Made by a program: the position numbers and the translations under genes. A stretch of 64,000 bases of DNA, from contig DASYXT010000080.1 of assembly GCA_035934555.1 (NCBI GenBank), positions 1 through 64,000 of the forward strand, given 5' to 3'. Positions 17,668-25,853 of the stretch are shown piece by piece (position 1 is the stretch's first letter; the number at the start of each line of letters is the position of its first letter). The notes beneath the pieces are model-generated. The model was not told the DNA's origin and did no database searches. It worked only from the letters and a program-made list of their open reading frames with translations. The DNA is from DASYXT01 sp035934555 (lineage in GTDB: Bacteria; Verrucomicrobiota; Verrucomicrobiia; Limisphaerales; UBA8199).

Positions 17668-18852
17668 TCAGGGTTGGGTTGAAAACCGGTAAACAATCAG
17701 GTTGTGGTACGTTTCGCCGGGCTTAAGCACCACGGAGGGGAACTCCGGCTTGTTCGGCGAGTCAGGGAAGTGCTGAGGTTCCATGCAGAACGCGTCGCGG
17801 AATTGATACACCCAGCCGCCTTTGCCTTTGAGCGTTCCATCCAGGAAGTTGCCGGAATAGAACTGCAGACCGGGTTCGGTCGAGAAGACTTCCATCACGC
17901 GCCCGCTGGTCGGCTCGAAGACGCGGGCCATTAAGCTCATTTCGCCAACAGACTTGTTGAGCACCCAATTGTGGTCGTAGCCATTGCCGAACTTAAGCTG
18001 CTCGTCGTCCTGTTTGATGCGGGCGCCGATGGCGGTGGGTTGGCGGAAATCGAAGGGCGTGCCCTGGACTGGCCGCAGCTCGCCGGTGGGAATCAGGGTG
18101 CTGTCCACCGGCGTGAATCTGTCGGCGGGTATCATCACGACGTGCTGGAGGATGTCACCATGGCCGGCGAGGTTAAAATAGGAGTGATGAGTGAGGTTCA
18201 GCACCGTGGGCCGATCACAGGTCGCGGTGTACTCCAATTGCAGCGCGTTATCGTCCGTGAGCGTATAGACGGCAGTCACGCTGAGGTTGGCCGGATAACC
18301 TTCCTCGCCGTCGTGGCTGAGGTAAGTGAGCTTGAGCGAGGGGCCATTGGCGCCGGCTAGAACTGAGGGTATCCAGACGACTTTATCGAAACCTTTGACG
18401 CCGCCATGGAGCGAATTGGGATAGTTATTGGTTGCCAGCGTGTATTGGCGGCCATCGAGAGTGAACTGACCCTTGGCAATGCGATTGCCGTAGCGGCCAA
18501 TCAGCGCGCCAAAATAGGGCGTATCCTTGATATATTGGTCGAGGTTATCGTAACCGAGCACGACATCGCCCATATGCCCCTGGCGATCGGGCACCTTGAG
18601 CGAGAGCAACAGCCCGCCATAATTGCAAATGCGCGCCTCGCACCCGTGCTGATTGCGCAAGGTAAAGACGGAGATGGGGGTGCCTTCGGGCATGCGCCCG
18701 AATGGGTGCTGGCTGATTCTTGCGGAGGGCTCGGAAACGGTTTGGCAGCCAAGCAGGCCGAGCAGAGCCGCGCCGCTGAGCAGGATGGCGGGCCGCAAGA
18801 GAGTGCGAACCGCGCGTGGAGCGAGAGGAGTCGCGACAGGGAATGGATGCAT
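17668..18852 (-). CDS. aldose 1-epimerase (galactose mutarotase), lipoprotein
   Basis: The product has 394 residues and interconverts alpha and beta anomers of aldoses. Family motifs: NYGGLLLSL, GRYGNRIAKGQF, NNYPNSLHGGVKGFDKVVW, LTHHSYFNLAGHG with the catalytic His, and a Glu near the end in the QFYSGNF/ CMEPQHFPDSPN region. The N-terminus is a lipoprotein signal with lipobox LLGC (Cys at about 36), so it acts in the periplasm or at the outer membrane. This fits the need for the right anomer before uptake by the adjacent symporter. It is 29 bp downstream of araD in the same operon. Confidence 0.92.
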   Translation of the reverse strand: MHPFPVATPLAPRAVRTLLRPAILLSGAALLGLLGCQTVSEPSARISQHPFGRMPEGTPISVFTLRNQHGCEARICNYGGLLLSLKVPDRQGHMGDVVLGYDNLDQYIKDTPYFGALIGRYGNRIAKGQFTLDGRQYTLATNNYPNSLHGGVKGFDKVVWIPSVLAGANGPSLKLTYLSHDGEEGYPANLSVTAVYTLTDDNALQLEYTATCDRPTVLNLTHHSYFNLAGHGDILQHVVMIPADRFTPVDSTLIPTGELRPVQGTPFDFRQPTAIGARIKQDDEQLKFGNGYDHNWVLNKSVGEMSLMARVFEPTSGRVMEVFSTEPGLQFYSGNFLDGTLKGKGGWVYQFRDAFCMEPQHFPDSPNKPEFPSVVLKPGETYHNLIVYRFSTQP

Positions 18853-18881
18853 AGGGTTCTTTAATTGGGTGATGGAGTTGT

Positions 18882-19589
18882 TTAGCGGTGTGCTTTGGCC
18901 GCCTGCCCATAATAGGCCGACGGACCGTGTTTGCGGAAAAAGTGTTTGTCCAGCAGCGAGCCGGGCATGGGTTTGATATCGGCACGGAGGCGCAAGGTTT
19001 CAGCCGCCAGGCGGGCGAGGTGTTCGAGCACCACCGCATTATGAACCGCGTCCGCGACGGTTCGGCCCCAGGCAAACGGGCCGTGACTCGCCACCAATAC
19101 CGCCGGACAGGACAACGGGTCGCGCCCGTGGAATGTTTCAATGATGACCTGGCCGGTGTTGGCTTCGTACTCGGACTTGATCTCCTGGTTGGTGAGCTGC
19201 CGGGTGCACGGGACGGAGCCGTGGAAATAATCGGCGTGGGTGGTGCCCAGCGCGGGGATGGGGCGGCAGGTTTGCGCCCAGGCGGTCGCGTGGAAACTAT
19301 GCGTATGCACTACCCCGCCAATGCCGGGAAAGGCGCGATAGAGTGCCAGGTGCGTAGCAGTGTCTGAGCTGGGCTTCAGCTTGCCGGAAACGACTTCACC
19401 GGTTTCCACCGCCACCGTAACCATGTGCTCCGGTTTCATCTGGCTGTACGGAACTCCGGAGGGTTTGATGACCATAAGCCCGGCGGTACGAGCGATGCCG
19501 CTGACATTGCCCCAGGTGTGAATCACCAGCCCTTCCTTCACCAGCTCGAGGTTTGCGGCGCAGACCTCTTTTTTTAATTTGTCCAGCAT
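18882..19589 (-). CDS. araD: L-ribulose-5-phosphate 4-epimerase
   Basis: The product has 235 residues and converts L-ribulose-5-P to D-xylulose-5-P, the last step of arabinose catabolism. It is a class II aldolase fold: HTWGNVSG near the N-terminus, the zinc ligands HTH in GVVHTHSFHATAWAQT, and the third His in VASHGPFAWG. ALGTTHADYFHGSVPCTR and SAYYGQ at the C-terminus are typical of AraD. The start at 19589 (MLDKLKKEV) matches the family; an upstream Met at 19625 adds 12 residues and is possible. It lies just behind araB. Confidence 0.94.
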   Translation of the reverse strand: MLDKLKKEVCAANLELVKEGLVIHTWGNVSGIARTAGLMVIKPSGVPYSQMKPEHMVTVAVETGEVVSGKLKPSSDTATHLALYRAFPGIGGVVHTHSFHATAWAQTCRPIPALGTTHADYFHGSVPCTRQLTNQEIKSEYEANTGQVIIETFHGRDPLSCPAVLVASHGPFAWGRTVADAVHNAVVLEHLARLAAETLRLRADIKPMPGSLLDKHFFRKHGPSAYYGQAAKAHR

Positions 19590-19630
19590 AGCCGCAGAAC
19601 GGCGGTGGTTCTCAGTTGTCGGCATCGCAT

Positions 19631-21328
19631 TCAGCTCACCTGGGTGCGGGCCTGGGTTCGGATCTCGAGCAGTTCTTTCATGACACCATACAAGGAGCCA
19701 TTCGGCTGTGTCGTGCCGAAGGAGTCATGCAGCTTGCGATAGAGTTGGTAGAGTTTGCGATAGACTTCATGAGCGGCCGGTTTTGGCTCGAAGACCCGCG
19801 ACTTGAGCCCAGTCATCGCGGCCTGCGCTTCGGCATAATTGCTGTAACCGCCGGCCTGTTTGTCGGCGACGACGGCTCCGGCGATGGCGGCGCCCAGCGC
19901 GCAAGTTTGGCCTGAGCGCGAGATCTTGATCGGCCGACCAGTGACATCGGCATAAATTTGCATCACCAACGGGTTCTTCTCGGCGATTCCGCCGCAGTTG
20001 ACGATCTGTTTGACCGGCACGCCGTATTCCTCAAAGCGGTTGATAATGGTTAACGCGCCGAAGGCAGTGGCCTCGATCAAGGCGCGATAGATTTCCGCCG
20101 GAGCGGTGTAGAGCGTCTGGCCCAGCAGCAGCCCCGTCAGGCGCTGGTCCACCAGGATGGTGCGGTTGCCATTGTTCCAGTCCAGCGCCAGCAGGCCTGA
20201 CTCGCCCGGCGCCAGGCGCGCGGCGGCGGTGCTGAGCGCCTCGTGCGTTCCCATTTTCTTGCCGAGCGGTTGGAGGTAATTGACAAACCAGTTGAAAATG
20301 TCCCCCACAGCCGATTGACCGGCTTCCAATCCATAGTAACCCGGCAAAATGCTGCCAGGGACAATGCCGCACAGTCCGGGTATGTCCGGCAGTTTCTCAC
20401 TCAGCGGCGCGACCATCATATCGCACGTGCTGGTGCCGATGATTTTGACCAACGTGCCGGGAGCAATGCCTGAGGCGACCGCGCCCAGATGGGCGTCGAA
20501 CGCGCCGACGGCGACGGGGATGCCCGCGGGCAGGCCAGTGCGGCGGGCCCAGTGTTCCGTCAGCCGGCCAGCGGCGTGCTCGATATTCTTCGCGGTGGGC
20601 CGCAGGCGGGTCCGCAGTTCCGCCATTTTGGGCGAGAGCTTGCCCAGGAACTCGGCGTCGGGATAGCCGCCCCACTGGGCATTGAACATCGCTTTGTGAC
20701 CGGCCGCGCAGATGCCCACAGTCAATTTCTCGGGCGCTTCGGTGCCGGTGAGCAGTGCCGGGATCAGGTCGGCGCACTCGACCCATAAATGCGCGGCGTC
20801 GAAAACCTCCGGGTTGGTTCGCAGGCAATGGAGGATTTTGCTGAAGAACCATTCGCTGGAGTAGGTGCCACCGCACTTGGCCAGGTACTCCGGGCGCATC
20901 TGGCGCGCCAGTTCGGTGATTTCCGCCGCCTCGGCGACGCCGGTGTGGTCTTTCCAGAGCCAGGCCATCGCGGCGAGGTTCCGCGCGAACCGCCGGTCGA
21001 GTGCTAGCGGCCGGCCCTGGCGATCCACCGGCACCGGGGTGCTGCCGGTGGTATCCACGCCCAAACCGATGATTTGTTCGGGGCTGAAGCCGCGCACCTG
21101 GCGTTTTGCCATGGCGAGCGCCTTCTTGATGGTGAGCTCCGCGCCGGCGATGTAATCGGCCGGATGCTGCCGGGCGAGGTTCGGATCGCGGCTGAGCCAG
21201 ACGCCGTCGGTGCCCTGAGCGTAGTTCCAGACGGCGGTCGCCACTTCGCGGCCGTTGCTGGTGTTTACCAGCAACGTCCGGACCGAGTTGGTGCCGTAAT
21301 CAAGCCCGATGGTGTATTTAGGACTCAT
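19631..21328 (-). CDS. araB: ribulokinase
   Basis: The product has 565 residues, FGGY-family carbohydrate kinase, phosphorylating L-ribulose with ATP. It shows the N-terminal phosphate motif GLDYGTNSVRTLL (8-20), GLGVDTTGSTPVPVD, GAFDAHLGAVASGI, LDWNNGNRT, and the C-terminal ATP-site segment NCGGIAEKNPLVMQIYADVT with CALGAAIAGAVVA. Length is normal for AraB. It is 27 bp behind the isomerase gene and 41 bp (5 bp if the longer AraD start is used) ahead of araD, so it is translationally close to both. Confidence 0.95.
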   Translation of the reverse strand: MSPKYTIGLDYGTNSVRTLLVNTSNGREVATAVWNYAQGTDGVWLSRDPNLARQHPADYIAGAELTIKKALAMAKRQVRGFSPEQIIGLGVDTTGSTPVPVDRQGRPLALDRRFARNLAAMAWLWKDHTGVAEAAEITELARQMRPEYLAKCGGTYSSEWFFSKILHCLRTNPEVFDAAHLWVECADLIPALLTGTEAPEKLTVGICAAGHKAMFNAQWGGYPDAEFLGKLSPKMAELRTRLRPTAKNIEHAAGRLTEHWARRTGLPAGIPVAVGAFDAHLGAVASGIAPGTLVKIIGTSTCDMMVAPLSEKLPDIPGLCGIVPGSILPGYYGLEAGQSAVGDIFNWFVNYLQPLGKKMGTHEALSTAAARLAPGESGLLALDWNNGNRTILVDQRLTGLLLGQTLYTAPAEIYRALIEATAFGALTIINRFEEYGVPVKQIVNCGGIAEKNPLVMQIYADVTGRPIKISRSGQTCALGAAIAGAVVADKQAGGYSNYAEAQAAMTGLKSRVFEPKPAAHEVYRKLYQLYRKLHDSFGTTQPNGSLYGVMKELLEIRTQARTQVS

Positions 21329-21355
21329 GCGGTCCTCTGGTTTTGCGCCCGGGAG

Positions 21356-22768
21356 TTAATTGGATTCCGGGGCATGATGATAAACTTCCCAGCCCAGATA
21401 AGTCGTCAAAGCGTCGTCGATGGCTTCGGCTACCGGGACTTTGGTGGCAGCAACGTGGTGTTCGTACCCGTTGCGGCAAATGAATTGCAGCAGCTTTTGG
21501 AACTGGGGCACTTCGATCACTCCATAGCCGCCAAAGGTATCCAGCTTGTCCGCCGTAAAGCGGCCTTCCCCCACATACGACAGCATGCGGCCCTTGAGAT
21601 CATCCGTCGAAACCCGGCAATAGGTAAAAGGCCCGGGACTGATGCGCCCGACGATGGTGCCGTAAGTGTTTTCTTTGCCGACGGTGCCGGCGATGATCTC
21701 CTGGTAATCCATTTTCTGTTCGCCAAAGAAGGCCTTGGGCAGGTTGGAACAGTGGAACACGACGCCTTTGTTGGGGTCACCGTCATAATTGTTATTCCAA
21801 TCCAGCAACGCGGCGGGCTGGCCGGAAGCGGCCTGGAGGATGTACATGCCCACCAGGCCGGCGATATCGGTTTCGCAGGCGCTGGGCAGCAGGTTATTGG
21901 ACATCATGCTCATGAGGCAGCAGGGGACGACGCCGTAGAATTCCTCCAGGGAAGTCCAGCATTGGATGGCTGAGGCGGTTAGTTGCTTGTCGCGCATCCA
22001 GCGGTCGAGCGCGACGCCCAACTTGGCCATGCGCATGAGGCTGTCCTTGGGAATGCCGCTGACGTTGGTGTAACCCTTGATGGCTTCGAGTTTGTTGACC
22101 AGCTCGCGCTCGTCGTCCTTCATGCGTTTGATCCAGCCGAGCGCCTCGGATAAATCAAGCGTCTCGACGGTAATGCCGCTGGATTCGAGCAGCTTTTCGC
22201 TGTAGCGCACGGTGTTGAAGGCGGCGGGCCGGGCGCCCAATGCGCCGATGCGCGCGTGCTTGAGCTTGCGCACGACCTGGCAGGTGGCGGCGAACCGGCG
22301 CAGGTCCGTGCGGAAAGAGGCGTTGTCGGGCTCGACGGTGTGAAGGCGGGTCAAGGAGTAGCGGATGCCGTACTGGCGAAGGTTGTTGCAGGCGGACATT
22401 TTGCCGCAAAAGCTGTCGCGCCGGTCTTTAATAGTCATCTTGCCGCCGTGATCGCTGAAGGCGTGAACCAGCACCGGCACGTTGAGGCCGGCCCAGCGCA
22501 GGGTATTAGCGATGGCCCGTTCGTCGCCGAAGTTGGGCAGCGTCACCAACACACCGTCGATTTGGTCGCGGTGGGCTTTGAACAAATCGGCGCATTGCTG
22601 CGCGTCGTAGAGGGATTCGACGGCGCCGAACTTGGTCGTTTCGGTAGGCAGGGCGATGGCTTTAATGCCCTCCTCTTCGAGGACGCGGAGAATATCGCGC
22701 CGGCCGGATTCACAGAGGTGAGCTGGGAAGAAGCCGCGGTTGCCGATGAGAACGCCTAAAGTAGTCAT
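21356..22768 (-). CDS. L-fucose/L-arabinose isomerase-family protein, likely the arabinose isomerase
   Basis: The product has 470 residues. It is the first gene of the arabinose operon and should turn L-arabinose into L-ribulose. It is not a classical AraA: the N-terminal pattern (GNRGFFPAHL, DGVLVTLPNFGDERAIA, VPVLVHAF) and the C-terminal domain (RVSTDDLKGRMLSYVGEGRF) are of the fucose-isomerase-like group. Candidate metal or catalytic residues are Glu in CETDIAGL, Asp in LLDWNNNYDGD and His in VVFHCSN, matching the Glu/Asp/His set of FucI/AraA enzymes. No classical araA is found in the window. Activity on arabinose is inferred from the araB and araD neighbours. Confidence 0.88.
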   Translation of the reverse strand: MTTLGVLIGNRGFFPAHLCESGRRDILRVLEEEGIKAIALPTETTKFGAVESLYDAQQCADLFKAHRDQIDGVLVTLPNFGDERAIANTLRWAGLNVPVLVHAFSDHGGKMTIKDRRDSFCGKMSACNNLRQYGIRYSLTRLHTVEPDNASFRTDLRRFAATCQVVRKLKHARIGALGARPAAFNTVRYSEKLLESSGITVETLDLSEALGWIKRMKDDERELVNKLEAIKGYTNVSGIPKDSLMRMAKLGVALDRWMRDKQLTASAIQCWTSLEEFYGVVPCCLMSMMSNNLLPSACETDIAGLVGMYILQAASGQPAALLDWNNNYDGDPNKGVVFHCSNLPKAFFGEQKMDYQEIIAGTVGKENTYGTIVGRISPGPFTYCRVSTDDLKGRMLSYVGEGRFTADKLDTFGGYGVIEVPQFQKLLQFICRNGYEHHVAATKVPVAEAIDDALTTYLGWEVYHHAPESN

Positions 22769-23367
22769 AATCTAGAAGGTAGAAGCGGATTTGGCGGCGA
22801 GAAACCGACAGCTCGGAGGGATCCAGATAGCGGCCGCATAGTTTGTCTGAGTCGAAAGCGTATGGACGACGGCGAGGGAAGTAAACAGGTTTTTGGGGTG
22901 GGGAATTTATGGACAACCGAGCCCTGGGAACAGTGCGCAACGTTACACCGTGAAGCGGCAGCCGGGTGAACAGGAGGAAACGGAGAAGGGGGGCACAGAG
23001 AGCACAAAGAGCACAAAAAAAGACAAACATCCAGCGTCCGACATCTAACCTGAACTCAAAGACCTGGAGGTCGGCCACAGGACCTGGCGGTCGGCTACCG
23101 TGGAGCGTGGAGGTGGAGCGTGGAGCGTAGAGCGTGGACACGTGCAAGCTTTTCCAGCCGCGGCATCACCCCGCCCCCAGCACTTGACCGCCCTCACCCC
23201 TGCCGCTCGCCCAGTGGGAGAGTGGACCGTGGGCAGTTCCCCTGTTTGGTTGCCGGCACCGGGGCAGTCCGCCACCATTGAGACAGTGCCCCGTTGCATC
23301 GGAGCAGGCGGAGCAGGGGCCAAACTTGACTCAACGTGAGCAAAAACCTAGTTTGTGAGCCGGTTCT
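22769..23367. other. 600-bp non-coding region between the arabinose operon and tRNA-His
   Basis: It must hold the arabinose operon promoter (leftward) and perhaps that of the tRNA. Bases 23060-23100 hold two imperfect copies of GACCTGGMGGTCGGCYAC. Bases 23098-23140 hold a degenerate GTGGAGCGTG/GAGGTGGAGCG run. A weak hairpin CTCGCCCAGTGGGAGAG lies near 23206-23222. I see no convincing ORF and no clear operator. Confidence 0.45.
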
Positions 23368-23443
23368 GGTGGTCGTAGCTCAATGGTAGAGCCCCAGATT
23401 GTGGTTCTGGATGTTGCGGGTTCGAGTCCCGTCGGCCACCCCA
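23368..23443 (+). tRNA. tRNA-His (anticodon GTG)
   Basis: A full cloverleaf is seen. The acceptor stem GTGGTCG (23369-23375) pairs with CGGCCAC (23433-23439). The anticodon arm CCAGA-TT-GTG-GT-TCTGG has anticodon GTG at 23401-23403. The T arm GCGGGTTCGAGTCCCGT is standard. The extra G at 23368 can pair with C at 23440, the G-1:C73 pair that identifies histidine tRNA. The 3' CCA (23441-23443) is encoded in the DNA. Confidence 0.96.
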
Positions 23444-23493
23444 CCCGCCCATTTGTGCTCCTGCTGCTGCTGCGGTTGTTGCACCGTCGGACC

Positions 23494-23635
23494 TTGCTGC
23501 GGACTAAAGCTAAAGTCCGCGCTCCGGGGGAGGATTGAACCAATCGTTGGAAAAGCGGCAGGGGGCTGCCGCAGTCCAAAACCTGGCGGTGGTAGGTTGC
23601 TGCGGACTAAAGTCTGACTTCAAGTCTGCGCTCCG
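23494..23635. repeat. REP-like palindrome locus 1 (two direct copies)
   Basis: Copies start at 23494 (TTGCTGCGGACTAAAG...) and 23598, same orientation. The first carries a 6-base duplication (CTAAAG) in its centre. The second is more degenerate, with an expanded centre. Between them is a GC-rich dyad, GCGGCAGGGGGCTGCCGC (near 23553-23570). Located between tRNA-His and the deiminase gene. Confidence 0.7.
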
Positions 23636-23685
23636 GTGCGACTGCGCGTGGCGTTTCCGCAATAGACATCCTACCAAAAACGACT

Positions 23686-24801
23686 ATGTTGCGCCCCATT
23701 CCTATGGGAACAGAATTTTTCGCCAGGAACTCAACTCCGGCGCAACTGGGTTATGCTATGCCCGCAGAGTGGGAACCGCATGAAGCCACTTGGCTGGCGT
23801 GGCCCCACAACTCGACGGATTGGCCGGGCAAGCTGGACACCATCCGGTGGGTGTATGGGGAGATCGCGCGCAAGATCGCGCCTGGCGAGAAAATCCGGCT
23901 GGTGGTGAATAATCTGGCCGAAGAACTTTTGTCCGGGCGGTACCTGCGGCAGGCCGGGTGCGACCTGCGCCAGGTTCAGTTCGTCCGCTTTCACACCAAT
24001 CGCGGTTGGATGCGCGACAGCGGGCCCATTTTTGTGCGGCGCGGGCGTTCCCGGGCGCGCGCCTCCGCGCAGGACATTGCCATTGTCCATTTCCATTTCA
24101 ATGCCTGGGCGAAGTACGACGATTGGCAAAAGGATCGGCGGGTTCCGGATACGGCGGCGCGGCTGCTCGGCCTGCCGCTGTTTCGAGCGCGCCATAAAGG
24201 AAAAGATTTCGTGGTCGAAGGCGGCGGGCTGGAGGTGAACGGCTGCGGCACGGTGCTGACCACCGAAGAGTGCTATTTGGATCCCAAAGTTCAGGTGCGC
24301 AATCCCGGCCTGGGCCGGGGCGATATCGAAACCGGGCTGAAAAGTTACCTTGGCGTTACCAACGTGCTGTGGCTTAAGAGCGGGCCGGTTGGGGACGATA
24401 CTCACGGTCACATCGATGACATTTGCCGGTTCGTCAATCCGCGGACCTTGGTGCTGGTGCAGGAACCCAACCGGCGCGACGCCAACTTCCGTCCTCTTGC
24501 CGAGAACTGGGAGCGGATCAAAGACCTGCGGCTGGAAGACGGTTCCAAACCGGAAGTGGTGCCCTTGCCGATGCCTTCGCCGCTGTATTTCGACGGGGGG
24601 CGTTTGCCGGCGAGCTACGCCAACTTTTATATCGCCAACGCCGCTGTGCTGGTGCCCACCTTTAACGATGCCAATGACCAACGCGCGCTGGGTATTCTGA
24701 GCGAGCTGTTCAGGGACCGTCCGGTCATCGGCATTCACGCAGTCGATTTGGTGCTGGGCTTCGGCACGCTCCATTGCCTCACGCAACAACAGCCAACATA
24801 G
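23686..24801 (+). CDS. agmatine deiminase / peptidyl-arginine deiminase family protein
   Basis: The product has 371 residues. It belongs to the guanidino-group-modifying family (PF04371 type) and most likely converts agmatine to N-carbamoylputrescine plus ammonia, feeding putrescine synthesis. Motifs: MPAEWEPHEATWLAWPHN, RDSGPIFV, FVVEGGGLEVNG, catalytic His in GDDTHGHIDD, and catalytic Cys in FGTLHCLTQQ at the extreme C-terminus. Start: ATG 23686; the ATG at 23704 is also plausible. Neither an N-carbamoylputrescine amidase nor arginine decarboxylase is adjacent, so substrate rests on family similarity. Confidence 0.9.
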   Translation: MLRPIPMGTEFFARNSTPAQLGYAMPAEWEPHEATWLAWPHNSTDWPGKLDTIRWVYGEIARKIAPGEKIRLVVNNLAEELLSGRYLRQAGCDLRQVQFVRFHTNRGWMRDSGPIFVRRGRSRARASAQDIAIVHFHFNAWAKYDDWQKDRRVPDTAARLLGLPLFRARHKGKDFVVEGGGLEVNGCGTVLTTEECYLDPKVQVRNPGLGRGDIETGLKSYLGVTNVLWLKSGPVGDDTHGHIDDICRFVNPRTLVLVQEPNRRDANFRPLAENWERIKDLRLEDGSKPEVVPLPMPSPLYFDGGRLPASYANFYIANAAVLVPTFNDANDQRALGILSELFRDRPVIGIHAVDLVLGFGTLHCLTQQQPT

Positions 24802-25057
24802 GAGCGCTGAGGGGAGGCGGCTGGCGGACGGTCGCGGCTCCGTAGCTCGGAATTTCCTGGGTAGCGGCCTCGGCTCTATTTGCGCAACCTAGGGCTGATT
24901 GTTTCTGGACTTCATCAATTTCCTGGTGGTCCGCCGGCGCAGGTGCGCCGAGTGCCGCCATCGAGTATTCCTTTACTTGCGCCGACGGATTTGTTTGAAT
25001 CGGACCGGGCTGGCAGAGATGGATTAGCAGGGAAGGCTGCCGAAGATTGTTCGGAAG
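24802..25057. other. 256-bp intergenic stretch
   Basis: It lies before the response regulator. A Shine-Dalgarno-like GGAAG occurs at about 25053-25057, directly before the GTG start. No other structured element was recognised. Confidence 0.4.
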
Positions 25058-25732
25058 GTGAGCGCAACGAAACAAAAAATCCGTATTTTAATTGCTGACG
25101 ACCATCCGGTTGTGCGCAAAGGCTTGCAGTCGTGTCTGGCGCGGCAGGATACGCTGAAAGTCGTCGGAGAAGCCAGCGATGGTGAGGAAGCGCTGGCCAA
25201 AGCGTTGGAGCTGGCACCGGATGTTGTCCTGCTGGACATCTCGATGCCGCGCCGGGATGGCCTGGCCGTGACGGAAATCCTTCGCCGCCAGGCGCCGGAG
25301 ATCAAAATCCTCGTGCTGTCAGTGCACAGCAATCGCGAGTATATTTTCCGCATCATCCAGGCAGGCGCTCACGGCTACGTTTCCAAGGAAGCCCCCACCG
25401 ACCAGTTGGTGCGCGCCATCCAAACGGTGTTCGAGGGGCAGACCTTTTTCAGCCCGGAAGCCGCCCAGGAGGCTTTGCACCGGCTGGTCCAAAACGGCGG
25501 CAAGCGCGAGCCCTTCGCGCAGCTTACCGCGCGTGAGCGCGAGGTGCTGGTTCTCATTGCGCAGGGTCAGAGCAACAAAGAGATTGCTTCGAAACTCGGG
25601 ATTGGCGTGCGCACCATCGAAACCCATCGCGAGCGCATCATGCGCCGGCTGGATATTCATTCGGTCGCCGGCCTGACCAAGTTTGCTATTGCCAACGGCC
25701 TGGTCCCGTTGGAAGACACGCAACAGCGGTAG
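25058..25732 (+). CDS. NarL/FixJ-type response regulator, orphan
   Basis: The product has 224 residues. The receiver domain covers 8-125: acidic pair DD at 14-15, phosphorylation site Asp60 in VVLLDISMP, Thr/Ser position in VLSVHS, and Lys in YVSKEAP. The LuxR-type HTH covers about 155-215 (LTAREREVLVLIAQGQSNKEI and following, IETHRERIMRRL). The start is a GTG at 25058, with GGAAG just before it; no ATG fits. There is no histidine kinase beside it, so the partner is elsewhere. A hydrophobic lipoprotein follows on the same strand after 121 bp. Confidence 0.93.
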   Translation: MSATKQKIRILIADDHPVVRKGLQSCLARQDTLKVVGEASDGEEALAKALELAPDVVLLDISMPRRDGLAVTEILRRQAPEIKILVLSVHSNREYIFRIIQAGAHGYVSKEAPTDQLVRAIQTVFEGQTFFSPEAAQEALHRLVQNGGKREPFAQLTAREREVLVLIAQGQSNKEIASKLGIGVRTIETHRERIMRRLDIHSVAGLTKFAIANGLVPLEDTQQR

Positions 25733-25853
25733 TCCTTGGGGGCTTTCGGGAGGGCCGAGCCGCCGGAGCGGTTGGACTCCTTTTTGCTTTACTGTTTCCC
25801 TTCACGGTGTCATGAATGCCCCTGCGTTCTGAATCGGAAACCATTAAGCACTT

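Noticed and set aside
16562..17692. Long plus-strand ORF (376 codons) opposite the symporter gene
   Set aside because: It is antisense to a clear membrane protein gene. Its residues are polar and rich in G, D, Q and R with no fold signature; it is a GC-rich shadow.
21074..21973. Plus-strand ORF of 299 codons opposite araB and the isomerase gene
   Set aside because: Antisense to two well-supported enzymes and without motifs.
23731..24789. Minus-strand ORF of 352 codons
   Set aside because: It lies entirely opposite the deiminase gene, which has catalytic motifs.
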